Below are positions 10,754 through 19,657 of a stretch of 64,000 nt of DNA, one piece after another. Position 1 is the stretch's first letter, and the number at the start of each line of letters is the position of its first letter. The stretch is from Terrirhizobium terrae. GTDB lineage: Bacteria; Pseudomonadota; Alphaproteobacteria; Rhizobiales; Rhizobiaceae. The DNA is taken from assembly GCF_030323265.1 (NCBI RefSeq), contig NZ_CP104992.1, positions 2,827,501-2,891,500 of the forward strand, in the 5' to 3' direction. A program made the position numbers and the translations under genes. The notes beneath the pieces were generated by a model. It searched no databases and had not been told where the DNA came from. It was given only the letters and a program-made list of their open reading frames with translations.

Positions 10754-11643
10754 TCAGCCGGGTTGTAGGCGGCTCTTAAAGGTCAAAAGGTCGCGCCAGG
10801 CGAGTGCCTTGTTTGCAGGGACGGCGAGCAATTCCTGCGGATGGAAGGTGGCAAGAGCAGGTATTTCCAGGCTGCCGGACGTGGCTGGGCGCCACTCGCC
10901 GCGCATCGTGTGGATCGTGCCCGTGCCGCCAAGGAAGACGCGGGCTGGGAAATTGCCGAGCAGCAGCAGCAGCTTCGGTTCCGCAAGCGCGATCTGGCGT
11001 TCGATGAACGGCCGGCAGATATCCATCTCGGCCTGGGAGGGCATGCGGTTACCGGGCGGCCGCCAGGGAATGACATTGGTCATCAGCACGCCGTCACGGG
11101 AAAGCCCGATGGCAGCCAGCATCCGGTCCATCAGCTCGCCGGCGCGACCGGCAAACGGCGCGCCGTCCCGGTCGTCATCGGCATTCGGCATCGGGCCGAT
11201 CACCATGATGCCGGATGCGGGGTTGCCGCTGGCGAAGACGGTTGAGCGGGCGCTGTTCTTCAGATTGCAGCCGCCGAAGGCCTCGAGCGCCGTCTGCAAC
11301 TCGGCGAGCGAGCGGGCGCTTTCGGCGGCAAAGCGGGCTGCGGCAACCGCTTCGCCATCCGGCACCGCGACCATCGGGGCGGGCGAGGGGCGGCGGCCGC
11401 ACGGCGCGGCGCGGGAGCATTGCCGGAGCCAACTTGACCTTGCGATCCTTGGCCGGACATATCCTGCGACGGAGCAGAACGGTCAGCTGGCATCCTGCCC
11501 TGCGCCTTGGCAGCTTTCTGGGCCTCGAATTCGGCGATCCGATCGACCGGCTCATCCTCCAGCATCCACTCGACACCGGCATCCGCATAAAATTGCAGAA
11601 GCGCGGCAAGCTCGGCTGGGTGAAGATCTGAAGCGGCGTTCAT
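10754..11643 (-). CDS. Uracil-DNA glycosylase superfamily protein, family-4-like (frameshifted)
   Basis: About 296 residues from the ATG at 11643 (MNAASDLHPAELAALLQFYADAG). A Pro/Ala-rich linker joins the N-terminal part to a glycosylase domain. Family-4 hallmarks are partly kept: a Cys in the first iron-sulphur region (GGCNLKNSA), G-x-P-F-x-G-R-A-G, TNVIPWRPPGNR, LLLLGNFPARV and a late TFHPQELL. The first motif, normally G-E-A-P-G, reads GPMPNADDDRDGAPF, and the CxxC-type pair has only one Cys. The frame breaks in the G4 run at 11376-11379; one more base gives RPPPMVAVPDGE. It would excise uracil from DNA, though the motif changes weaken that reading. Confidence 0.75.
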
Positions 11644-11732
11644 GAATCCGTTCTTACAGCATGTAAGATGGAAGTGGGAAATTGTTTGGGCTAGTGGCGT
11701 TCTTGGAGGGCGTTTATCCCTCACTTGCGATT

Positions 11733-11885
11733 TCTAACACTTAGCCTTCGGCTAAGATGTTGAAATCGCTTTCTCTCCCACAAGGGGAGAGATACTGGAG
11801 AGGCAAGCTCGGCGGCCTGCCTCTCCCCTTGTGGGAGAGGTTACAAAATCAAGATCTTAGCTTTAGCTAAGTCTTAGATTTTGTT
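11733..11885. repeat. RIME-like nested palindromic intergenic repeat
   Basis: Two nested inverted repeats fill this gap. The inner arms are CTCTCCCACAAGGGGAGAG (from about 11774) and CTCTCCCCTTGTGGGAGAGG (from about 11821). The outer parts are the hairpins TTAGCCTTCGGCTAA and CTTAGCTTTAGCTAAG, flanked by similar AT-rich ends. The CTCCC-x-CTTGTGGGAG core matches what I recall of Rhizobium intergenic mosaic elements (RIME). Such elements are short, non-coding and dispersed. No second copy is visible in the window. Confidence 0.7.
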
Positions 11886-11919
11886 GGTGAGGGATCGCTC
11901 CCCAAGCAGCCGGATCACC

Positions 11920-13211
11920 TCAAGCAGCCCACTGCTCCACGTCGCCGCTCTCGCCGATCAGTGCCAGACCATGGGCGATCGACAGAAGCTCGCCGCCGCT
12001 TTCGATCTTCGAGGCGTCGAAGCGGCGGGTGAAGATGTCGCGCACCGCCGGCACGAAGGACGTGCCGCCGGTCAGGAACACTTTGTCCACGTCGGCAGGC
12101 GCGGTGTTGGTCTTGGTCAGGACATCGTCGAGCGCGCCTTCGATGCGCGACAGGTCGTCGGCGATCCAGCTGTTGAAATCGCTACGCTTCACCATCTTGC
12201 GATCTGCCATGCCGAGCGGCGAGAAGTTGAACTCGGCCTCTTCGGCGCCCGACAGCGCCATCTTGGTCGCCGAGATCGCCTGGTAGAGCGGATAACCCTC
12301 GTCATGCTCCACCAGATCGATGAACAGCTCTAGCTTGTCGGGATCGACCGCGGACCGGACCAGCGACTTCAGATCGTTGAACTCGCGCGTCGTCTTGAAG
12401 ATCGACAACTGGTTCCAGCGCGAGAAATTGGCGTAATAGCTCGACGGCACTTCCAGCACCTTGTCGAAGCTCCGGAAGAACGTGCCCTTGCCGATTTCCG
12501 GCGCCACCAGATGCTCGATCATCTTGGCGTCGAAATGGTCTCCCGCGATGCCGACGCCGGAATGGCCGATCGGAGTTGCCGTCAGCTTGCCCGCCGCGCG
12601 CTCGAAACGGATCAGCGAATAGTCGGTCGTGCCGCCGCCGAAGTCGGCGACCAGGACGTTCGCATCGCTCTTCAGCGTCTGGGCGAAATAGTAGGCGGCC
12701 GCGACCGGTTCATACACATAGTGGATCTCGGGAAAGCCGAGCCGCGTTAGCGCTTCGTTATAGCGCTGGGTGGCGAGGGCGGGGTCAGGCTGGCGCCGGC
12801 GAAATGCACCGGACGGCCGGCTACGAGGCGCGAGATTTCCGTCGGCCAGTGACCGTCGGCATAGGCCTTGAGGCGCTTGAGGAAGATTTCCATCAGGTCT
12901 TCGAACGTATGCCGGCGGGCAAAGACCAGTGTACCCTGAAAGAGCGGGCTCGCGGCAAAGGTCTTGATCGACTGAAGGAAGCGGGCATCGCCGGGATTGT
13001 CGATGAACTGGCGGATCGCCGCCTGTCCGGCCTCGACCTTCAATGCCTGGGCGCCGAGCTGCGCATCCTTCATGAAGGACAGCGCGGTGCGCATCGAATC
13101 CGTCTCGCCGGCGCTCGAGGAAAAATGCATGGAATGGGTGGTGCTGCCGCTATCCGCCAGCGCCAGAACGGTGTTGGTCGTGCCGAAGTCAAGCCCGAGC
13201 GCCCGTGCCAT
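11920..13211 (-). CDS. Hsp70-family protein, YegD-like (frameshifted)
   Basis: About 430 residues after correction. It has the actin-like ATPase fold of Hsp70: phosphate-1 motif LGLDFGTTNTVLAL at the N-terminus, connect and phosphate-2 motif VLVADFGGGTTDYSLI, and adenosine motif VFLTGGTSFVPAV near the end. It lacks the substrate-binding half of DnaK, as YegD does. The frame breaks in the G4 run at 12781-12784; one more base joins FAGASLTPALATQRYNEAL to YEPVAAAYYFAQ. Partners and clients are unknown. Confidence 0.85.
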
Positions 13212-13386
13212 GGCCGTGCTCCTTTAGTCTGCCGATAATGTTGGACCCGGGATGCTCCCGGACGCTGAAGGCAGCACGCTCAAGGCGCCCGCCGATTTGA
13301 GAGCGCGCGTGATCGCACAGGAGAGACGGGAAGGCAAGGGGCGAAGGCCGGACCGGCGGAAGCGGTCGAGCTTCGAGGCAGAAACG

Positions 13387-13415
13387 AAAAAGGGCGCGAT
13401 CAGCTCGCGCCCCTT
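13387..13415 (-). terminator. Rho-independent terminator of the acidic-protein gene
   Basis: Read on the minus strand, a stem AAGGGGCGCGA / TCGCGCCCTT with a short loop is followed by five T. It lies about 25 bp beyond the stop at 13438. Confidence 0.75.
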
Positions 13416-13437
13416 GGAACCAAAGCCCATGACGGGA

Positions 13438-14304
13438 TCAGGCTTCCCGATACCATCGATCGACCAGTGACATCGGCCTCTCGGCCGTCTCGGCGCTGTC
13501 GTCGAGAACCGAAGCGCTCCTGGCCGTCGTCGGTGCCGTTTCGGACGACAGCGAATCCAGCAAGCGGCTGGCGAGCTGTTCCTGGATTGCAGCTACGGCG
13601 CGGTTGCGGCTTTCCGCACGCGCATCGCTCGTGTTGCTTGCCTGGCGCTGGCGGATTTCTTCAAGGTCGGCCAGGAACGGCGTGAGGAAGTCTTTCGGCT
13701 CCTCGGCTTCTTCCTCAACCGGAGCCACTGCCTCGTCCACGACAGGGCTCGTGGCAACCGGCGACGGCGTGGTCGTGACCGAAGAAGGTGCGGGCGACGT
13801 CGGAACCGGCGCGGACACCGTGTCTTCCGGTGCGGATGCAGCTGGCTGACCAGCCACCGGCTGGCTGGCGACAGGCTCATCTGCTTCAGGCTGGCTTGGC
13901 TCCGGCGGAGACGGCGTGCCGGCGGAAGGAGCAGGCTCTGCCGCTTCCGGGACAGGCTCGCTCGGCGACGAGGCGACCGGGGCGTCCGGCTGGTCGGTAG
14001 GCTGCGGCTGAGTGCCGGCTTCGTTTTCTGCCTCTTCCGTGTCAGGCGTGGCCGCAGACGTCTCTTCGGTCACCGGAACGGTCTCTTCGGAGCTTGCGGG
14101 CGGCACGTCGGTATAGGTCCCGTCGTTGGTATTGCCCGGCTCTTCGTCATAGATCGGGTCGGCCTGGCTGTTGTCCGCCGAGGCCGGGTCGTTGTTGTCC
14201 GCTTCGCCACTCGTCGGCGTGGTGCCGGACGACTGGCTAGAGGATGGCTGCTGGCTGGGGGCGGTGGACTGCTTGCCGCCTCCAAAAATGCCTTCGAGTA
14301 ACAA
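13438..14304 (-). CDS. Acidic, disordered Pro/Ser/Glu/Thr-rich protein
   Basis: 288 residues, highly biased to Pro, Ser, Glu, Ala, Thr and Asp over about residues 10-200, with no signal peptide or membrane segment. The last 85 residues are less biased and may fold (FLTPFLADLEEIRQRQ, then a helix rich in Arg and Gln). This disordered-acidic plus short C-terminal helix layout recalls polar scaffold proteins such as PopZ, but I see no PopZ signature. The family is not recognised. It has its own terminator and stands alone. Confidence 0.55.
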   Translation of the reverse strand: MLLEGIFGGGKQSTAPSQQPSSSQSSGTTPTSGEADNNDPASADNSQADPIYDEEPGNTNDGTYTDVPPASSEETVPVTEETSAATPDTEEAENEAGTQPQPTDQPDAPVASSPSEPVPEAAEPAPSAGTPSPPEPSQPEADEPVASQPVAGQPAASAPEDTVSAPVPTSPAPSSVTTTPSPVATSPVVDEAVAPVEEEAEEPKDFLTPFLADLEEIRQRQASNTSDARAESRNRAVAAIQEQLASRLLDSLSSETAPTTARSASVLDDSAETAERPMSLVDRWYREA

Positions 14305-14637
14305 GTTTCACTCCATTACTGACTAATGTAGCGAGCCCTTAGCAGCCGCGAATTGACGCAGTCTCAAAGTCGGAATGACAAATAAATTCAATATTTAAGC
14401 ATGATTTGGCTTAGGTGTACGACGATGGTCGCCTTCTGGTTGTCGCGGAAATGCGGTGACCGCGATAGTCGCGCCTACAGCGTGATAGGCGGAGCTTCGG
14501 CACGAAGCCTGCTGATCCGGAGGGCAACAATGAAAAGTGAGCGATGTCACGCGCGGCGAAGATGACGATTCCAACAGGCCATGTTTTCGCCGCGCGTCTT
14601 CGCTCTACGATATCGGCGAATCGAATGGAGGAAGCCT
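14305..14637. other. Intergenic region between acidic-protein and beta-lactamase genes
   Basis: Divergent promoter region. It is AT-rich around 14340-14410. The frame upstream of the beta-lactamase TTG is open from 14581 but has no signal-peptide logic. Nothing else is recognisable. Confidence 0.4.
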
Positions 14638-15465
14638 TTGGCCCAACGCAGTCTTTTTCTTCTTAATCTGTATCTGCCACTTTCGCTCGCCACGGGGCTT
14701 CTGGTTCATTCCGGGCAGGCCCGCGCCGCCGAGCCGGTCCGTTGCACGGTCATGCTTGACGTCGAGACGGGCAAGTCCCTGCATCGCAGCGGCACCTGTG
14801 ACGTCGGCTTCTATCCGCAATCGACATTCAAGCTGCCGATCGCGATGATGGGCTACGATGCCGGCATCTTGACCGATGAACACAATCCGCGCTGGGAATA
14901 TCAGGCGAAGTTCAATCGCTCGAAGCGCGAGCAGAAGGCGACCGACCCGACCATATGGGAGCGCGATTCGATCGTCTGGTATTCTCAGGAGATCACCCGC
15001 AAGCTCGGCAGACAAGCTTTCGCCGACTATGTCCGCCGTTTCGACTATGGCAATCGCGACGTTTCCGGCGGTCCGGGCGGTACCGATGGGCTGACCGAAT
15101 CCTGGCTGAGTTCGTCACTTGAGATTTCGGGCGATCAGCAGGTGGACTTCCTGCGTCGCTTCCTGACCGGCCGACTGCCGATCTCGCCGGAGGCGGTGAA
15201 GCTGACCCAGTCGATCGTTCCTGCGTTTCCGGCCGCCGACGGCTGGACCGTGCATGGCAAGACGGGCGCCGGCTGGCTGCGCGACAAGGCCGGCAAGCCC
15301 GATCGTGGCCGGCCGCTCGGCTGGTTCGTCGGCTGGGCGGAAAAGGATGGACACAAGGTGGCTTTTGCGCGGCTGCTGGTGGACACCAAGCGCCACACCG
15401 ATACACCGATCAGCTACACAGTTCGCGACAGCCTGATTGCGGACCTGCCTGCACTTGCCAGATAG
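14638..15465 (+). CDS. Class D (OXA-type) beta-lactamase
   Basis: 275 residues from a TTG at 14638, chosen because GGAGGA lies five bases upstream and the protein then begins with a clean signal peptide (about 30 residues, cut after GQARA). It acts in the periplasm. The class D set is complete: serine motif STFK (Ser62, Lys65), S-I-V (111-113), Y-G-N (137-139), K-T-G (208-210) and G-W-F-V-G-W (228-233). It should hydrolyse penicillins by an acyl-serine intermediate with a carboxylated Lys65. No mobile element is near, so it looks like a resident chromosomal gene. Confidence 0.9.
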   Translation: MAQRSLFLLNLYLPLSLATGLLVHSGQARAAEPVRCTVMLDVETGKSLHRSGTCDVGFYPQSTFKLPIAMMGYDAGILTDEHNPRWEYQAKFNRSKREQKATDPTIWERDSIVWYSQEITRKLGRQAFADYVRRFDYGNRDVSGGPGGTDGLTESWLSSSLEISGDQQVDFLRRFLTGRLPISPEAVKLTQSIVPAFPAADGWTVHGKTGAGWLRDKAGKPDRGRPLGWFVGWAEKDGHKVAFARLLVDTKRHTDTPISYTVRDSLIADLPALAR

Positions 15466-15477
15466 CGGGGCATGCAA

Positions 15478-15681
15478 TCATATCCGGAAGCGCCGCGATG
15501 CCCACACGATCATCAGCCCGACCAGGGAAGTCAGCAGTCCCCAGTAGATCCAGGGGCTCTGGTTGATCATGAAGCTGGAGCGGGGATAGGGAAACACGCC
15601 TGTGCCCTGGCCGATCCAGACAAGGCCGATGACGACGACAATCACGCCGAATATTCCCGTCGCGGTTCTGATCAGACGCAT
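15478..15681 (-). CDS. Small two-TM membrane protein
   Basis: 67 residues from the ATG at 15681 (MRLIRTATGIFGVIVVVIG). Two hydrophobic helices, about 8-26 and 44-62, flank a short polar loop (FPYPRSSFMINQSPW), and the C-terminus is basic (ASRRFRI). The WIGQGTG motif after helix 1 is common in small rhizobial inner-membrane proteins of unknown function. It is convergent with the beta-lactamase gene, 12 bp away. Confidence 0.65.
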   Translation of the reverse strand: MRLIRTATGIFGVIVVVIGLVWIGQGTGVFPYPRSSFMINQSPWIYWGLLTSLVGLMIVWASRRFRI

Positions 15682-15759
15682 CGTCCTGCCTTTTGCTTTG
15701 GTAACGGAGCCTTTCGAGAATAAGGCGCCCGCTGCCGTCCAGCAATGGAGGGCGGGAAC

Positions 15760-15786
15760 AAAAAAGCCCGGCACTGCCGGGCTTTT
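15760..15786 (-). terminator. Rho-independent terminator of the SDR gene
   Basis: AAAAAAGCCCGGCACTGCCGGGCTTTT forms a strong stem with T tracts on both strands. It ends the minus-strand SDR whose stop is at 15804. Confidence 0.85.
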
Positions 15787-15803
15787 GATTGAGCGCGCTT
15801 CGC

Positions 15804-16592
15804 TCAGAAGGACTTGGCGGCGCCGCCGTCGATGCGCAGCATCGAGCCGGTGATGTAGCTCGCCGGGCCCGAGCACAGGAAGGCACCGGCTGCGCCAAAC
15901 TCTTCCACCTTGCCCAGCCGTCCGGCCGGAATGGTCTTGACCGAAGCCTCGCGCACATCCTCGACGCTCTTGCCGAGGCGCTTGGCATTTGCGGCATCCA
16001 GTTCTTCGATACGATCGGTATGGATGCGGCCGGGCAGCAGCATGTTGGCGGTGATGCCGAAGCCGGCGACCTCGTTCGACAGCGTCTTGTTCCAACCGAC
16101 CAGCGCACCGCGCAGGGTGTTGGACAGCGCCAGGTTGGTGATCGGTTCGACCACGCCGGACGATGCAACCGTCAGGATGCGGCCCCAGCGCTGTTCTTTC
16201 ATCTGCGGCAGCAGGGCGTTGGTCAGCGAGATCACCCGCAGCACCATCGACTGGAAGAAGGTGTCGAGCTTGTCGGCACTCATGTCCTCGGTCGAACCCG
16301 GGGTCGGCCCTCCGGTGTTGTTGACCAGAATGTCGATGCCGCCGAGCTTTTCCTTGACTGCCGCGACCATGGATTCGACGAAGTTATCCTCAGCGAGATC
16401 GCCCCAGACCCAGTCGGCCTTGCCCTTGCCGCGAGCGTTGATCGCCTTGCAGTTTTCCGCCAGCTTTTCGCCGGAACGGCCTACGAGCAGGACATTGGCG
16501 CCTTCGGCCGCCAGCGCTTCGGCAATGCCGAGCCCGAGGCCTCGTGACGAGGCGAGCACCAATGCGCGTTTGCCGGTAATGCCGAAATCCAT
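15804..16592 (-). CDS. Short-chain dehydrogenase/reductase, atypical active site
   Basis: 262 residues from the ATG at 16592. The Rossmann N-terminus is LVLASSRGLGLGIAEALA, with NNTGG after strand 4 and VASSGV carrying the conserved Ser. The usual Tyr-x-x-x-Lys is missing: the position is occupied by LALSNTLRGALVGWNKTL, with no Tyr. This belongs to a subgroup annotated as 3-oxoacyl-ACP-reductase-like. It is divergent from ETF-ubiquinone oxidoreductase, which hints at acyl or branched-chain catabolism, but the substrate is unknown. Confidence 0.8.
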   Translation of the reverse strand: MDFGITGKRALVLASSRGLGLGIAEALAAEGANVLLVGRSGEKLAENCKAINARGKGKADWVWGDLAEDNFVESMVAAVKEKLGGIDILVNNTGGPTPGSTEDMSADKLDTFFQSMVLRVISLTNALLPQMKEQRWGRILTVASSGVVEPITNLALSNTLRGALVGWNKTLSNEVAGFGITANMLLPGRIHTDRIEELDAANAKRLGKSVEDVREASVKTIPAGRLGKVEEFGAAGAFLCSGPASYITGSMLRIDGGAAKSF

Positions 16593-16896
16593 GACTGACT
16601 TATCCTTTTTGCCTGAGAGCCCCACTGGACGTGCGGATCGCGCTGCGCCGGGGGCGATATCGAAAGGGTGCGGAGAGCGTTATAGCTTTGGTATACCACT
16701 CGCGAAAGATCGAACTTGCCTTCTGACAAAGACTCTTTATTTACGTGAACGTAAACGTAATATGAGCAAACGGCACATGCAGATGCGCGATTGACACTCT
16801 TGAAGGCGTATTCGTGCCTCGACAAGCCGATTGGCTTTTGCCAAGACGGGTAGGAAAGAACGACAAGCCGGAAGGGACCGGCCAGCGGAGCAGGAC
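16593..16896. promoter_or_regulatory. SDR/ETF-QO divergent promoter region with a perfect palindrome
   Basis: At 16740-16755, TTTACGTGAACGTAAA has perfect 7-bp arms around a 2-base centre and is followed by a further ACGTAA and TAATAT. MerR-family regulators of branched-chain amino-acid and acyl-CoA catabolism (LiuR type) bind TTTACG-CGTAAA palindromes, and ETF-QO is a usual member of such regulons. The assignment is inferred. No gene is seen in the 304 bases. Confidence 0.5.
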
Positions 16897-18555
16897 ATGG
16901 ACGTAAACGACCTTCCCGAACGGGAATCGATGGAATTCGACGTGGTGATCGTAGGAGCTGGTCCTGCCGGTCTTTCTGCCGCCATCCGGCTGAAACAGGT
17001 CAACCCCGATTTGACCGTGGTCGTGCTCGAAAAGGGTGCCGAGGTCGGCGCACATATTCTGTCCGGTGCCGTCGTCGATCCGGTCGGCATCGATGCTCTC
17101 CTGCCGGGCTGGCGGGAAGAGGAGGGCCACCCCTTCAAAACGGAGGTCACCGACGACCACTTCCTGCTACTGGGCCCTGCCGGGTCCATCCGCCTGCCGA
17201 ACTTCGCCATGCCGCCGCTGATGAACAATCACGGCAACTACATCGTCTCCCTCGGCAATGTCTGTCGTTGGCTCGCGACCAAGGCGGAGGAACTCGGCGT
17301 CGAGATCTATCCGGGCTTCGCCGCGAGCGAAGTGCTCTACAACGAGGATGGTGCGGTCATCGGTGTCGCCACCGGCGACATGGGCATCGAGAAGAACGGC
17401 GAGCCCGGCCCGAACTTTACGCGCGGCATGGAACTGCTCGGCAAATACACGCTGATCGGCGAAGGTGTGCGCGGCTCGCTCGCCAAGCAGCTGATCGCGA
17501 AATTTGATCTGCAGAAGGATCGCGAGCCCCAAAAGTTCGGCATCGGCATCAAGGAGCTGTGGCAGGTCAAGCCCGGGAACCATCGCCAAGGCCTCGTCCA
17601 GCATTCCTTCGGCTGGCCGCTCGGGATGAAGACCGGCGGCGGCTCGTTCCTCTATCATCTCGAAGACAACATGGTCGCCGTCGGCTTCGTCGTGCACCTC
17701 AACTACAAGAACCCCTATCTCTACCCGTTCGAGGAGTTCCAGCGGTTCAAGACCCATCCGGCGATCCGCGACACGTTCGAAGGCGGCAAGCGTCTTTCCT
17801 ACGGTGCCCGCGCAATCACCGAGGGCGGCTACCAGTCGGTGCCTAAGCTTTCCTTTCCCGGCGGCGCGCTGATCGGCTGTTCGGCCGGTTTCGTCAATGT
17901 GCCGCGCATCAAGGGCTCGCATAACGCAGTGCTGTCCGGCATTCTCGCTGCCGATAAACTCGCCGCCGCGATCGCCGCCGGCCGCGCCAATGACGAGCCT
18001 GTCGAGATCGAGAACGAATGGCGCTCGACCGCCATCGGCACCGACCTGAAGCGTGTCCGCAACGTCAAGCCGCTGTGGTCGAAGTTCGGTACGGCAATCG
18101 GCGTCGCGCTCGGCGGCCTCGATATGTGGATCAACCAGATCTTCGGCACGTCTCCGTTCACCTTGAAGCATGGCAAGACGGATGCGCAGTCGCTCGAGCC
18201 CGCCAAGCTGCACAAGAAGATCGAATATCCGAAGCCGGACGGCGTGCTGACCTTCGACCGCCTGTCCTCGGTCTTCCTGTCCAACACCAACCATGAGGAA
18301 GACCAGCCGGTCCATCTCAAGGTCAAGGACATGGACCTGCAGCGGCGTTCCGAACACGACGTCTATGCCGGGCCCTCGACACGCTACTGTCCGGCCGGCG
18401 TCTACGAATGGCGGGAGCAGGACGGCGAGGAGGTCTATGTGATCAACGCGCAGAACTGCGTCCACTGCAAGACCTGCGACATCAAGGACCCCAATCAGAA
18501 CATCAACTGGGTACCGCCGCAGGGCGGCGAGGGGCCGGTCTATCCGAACATGTGA
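16897..18555 (+). CDS. etfQO: Electron-transfer flavoprotein-ubiquinone oxidoreductase
   Basis: 552 residues from the ATG at 16897, preceded by GCGGAGCAGG. It passes electrons from ETF to ubiquinone at the inner membrane, serving fatty-acid, amino-acid and one-carbon dehydrogenases. Visible: FAD Rossmann motif VIVGAGPAGLSAAIRL, the quinone-binding membrane-surface region in the middle, and the C-terminal 4Fe-4S ligands, RYCPAGVYEW and NCVHCKTCDI (four Cys). Length and order match the family. The gene is intact and monocistronic, with a strong terminator after it. Confidence 0.96.
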   Translation: MDVNDLPERESMEFDVVIVGAGPAGLSAAIRLKQVNPDLTVVVLEKGAEVGAHILSGAVVDPVGIDALLPGWREEEGHPFKTEVTDDHFLLLGPAGSIRLPNFAMPPLMNNHGNYIVSLGNVCRWLATKAEELGVEIYPGFAASEVLYNEDGAVIGVATGDMGIEKNGEPGPNFTRGMELLGKYTLIGEGVRGSLAKQLIAKFDLQKDREPQKFGIGIKELWQVKPGNHRQGLVQHSFGWPLGMKTGGGSFLYHLEDNMVAVGFVVHLNYKNPYLYPFEEFQRFKTHPAIRDTFEGGKRLSYGARAITEGGYQSVPKLSFPGGALIGCSAGFVNVPRIKGSHNAVLSGILAADKLAAAIAAGRANDEPVEIENEWRSTAIGTDLKRVRNVKPLWSKFGTAIGVALGGLDMWINQIFGTSPFTLKHGKTDAQSLEPAKLHKKIEYPKPDGVLTFDRLSSVFLSNTNHEEDQPVHLKVKDMDLQRRSEHDVYAGPSTRYCPAGVYEWREQDGEEVYVINAQNCVHCKTCDIKDPNQNINWVPPQGGEGPVYPNM

Positions 18556-18583
18556 TCGCGCCTGCGATTGCCTAATGCGACAG

Positions 18584-18610
18584 ATGCCCGGCGGCGGCGC
18601 CGGGCATTTT
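18584..18610 (+). terminator. Rho-independent terminator after ETF-QO
   Basis: Stem ATGCCCGGCG / CGCCGGGCAT with a three-base loop, followed by TTTT. Confidence 0.85.
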
Positions 18611-18756
18611 GTTGGCTTTGCTACCGTCAGATGCCGAGGCCGCCAGCGTAGCTGCTAGCTGGCCGGGTTGATCCTTGCCTCGCTTTCATTGATCCTTGAT
18701 CGCTAAGATGATCAAGTCACTGAGCTTCCCCTTTAACCGGACAGGAAAGGGGGCTA

Positions 18757-19545
18757 ATGTTCCAGAGGGAACCTTCGGGATTGTGCTGGACCATGACACG
18801 AGTTGCAAACGAGATCAGAGACATCGCGAGACGGCGTTTGCGCGCTAGCGGGCGGATTGCTGGGCTTTGCTCGACTGCCGCCTTGCTGGCTCTTGGTGCC
18901 TTTTACGCCGGTGAGGCCTCCGCCGTGGAATGCCGCGCCGACCCGCGCCCCGGCATTGATTGGAGCGGCTGCAAGAAGCGTCTGCTGATGCTCGATGGCG
19001 GTAATTTCGAAGGCGCCAACCTGTCCGGCGCCGATCTCAGCATGACCGATCTTAGCCGCACCAATATAAAGAAGGCCAATTTCAACAAGACCATGCTGGT
19101 GCGCGCCTCGCTTGCGGGCGCCGATGCGGAAGGTGCCGATTTCGAACGGGCGGAAGGTTATCGCAGCAACCTGTCGGGCATTTCCGCACCGGGAGCGAAT
19201 TTCGTCTCATCGGAAATGCAGCGGGCGAATTTCTCCGAGGCCGAGCTCAGCAATGTCGACTTCACCAAGGCGGAACTCGGCAGGGCCCTGTTCTTCAAGG
19301 CAAAGCTCGGCAATGTCCGTTTTGCCATGGCCAATCTGTCGCGCGCCTCGTTTCACACGGCGGAAATCACCGGGCCTCTCGACTTTACCAGCGCTTTCCT
19401 CTTCCTGACACGGATCGAGGGTGTCGACCTTTCCGCGGCAACCGGCCTCACTCAGGACCAGATTGCCTTGTCCTGCGGCGACGACAATACGAAGCTGCCT
19501 GCCGGCCTGCAGAAGCCGACGCAATGGCCATGCGAAGACGATTGA
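18757..19545 (+). CDS. Exported pentapeptide-repeat protein
   Basis: 262 residues from the ATG at 18757, which has a purine-rich AGGAAAGGGGG just upstream; the in-frame ATG at 18793 is the alternative. A signal peptide (basic stretch IARRRLRASGR, then CSTAALLALGAFYA) ends near GEASA. From about residue 82 to 225 the A-(N/D)-L/F-x-x pentapeptide pattern repeats (GANLSGADLSMTDLSRTNI and so on), which folds as a right-handed quadrilateral beta-helix. Several Cys (two near the mature N-terminus, two near the C-terminus) could form disulphides. A periplasmic or surface role is likely; the target is unknown. Confidence 0.8.
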   Translation: MFQREPSGLCWTMTRVANEIRDIARRRLRASGRIAGLCSTAALLALGAFYAGEASAVECRADPRPGIDWSGCKKRLLMLDGGNFEGANLSGADLSMTDLSRTNIKKANFNKTMLVRASLAGADAEGADFERAEGYRSNLSGISAPGANFVSSEMQRANFSEAELSNVDFTKAELGRALFFKAKLGNVRFAMANLSRASFHTAEITGPLDFTSAFLFLTRIEGVDLSAATGLTQDQIALSCGDDNTKLPAGLQKPTQWPCEDD

Positions 19546-19657
19546 TTTTACTGCCACAGGTATTGACGGACGTCATTTCCATCGCCCGCCGTTAGCAAAG
19601 CATTAACCATAACCTCCTTAGCTTGCGTCATTATTTCGACGCACCAAGGACAGATTC

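Noticed and set aside
13252..13470. A 72-codon plus-strand ORF between Hsp70 and the acidic protein
   Set aside because: It overlaps the terminator of the acidic-protein gene and has no ribosome site or family.
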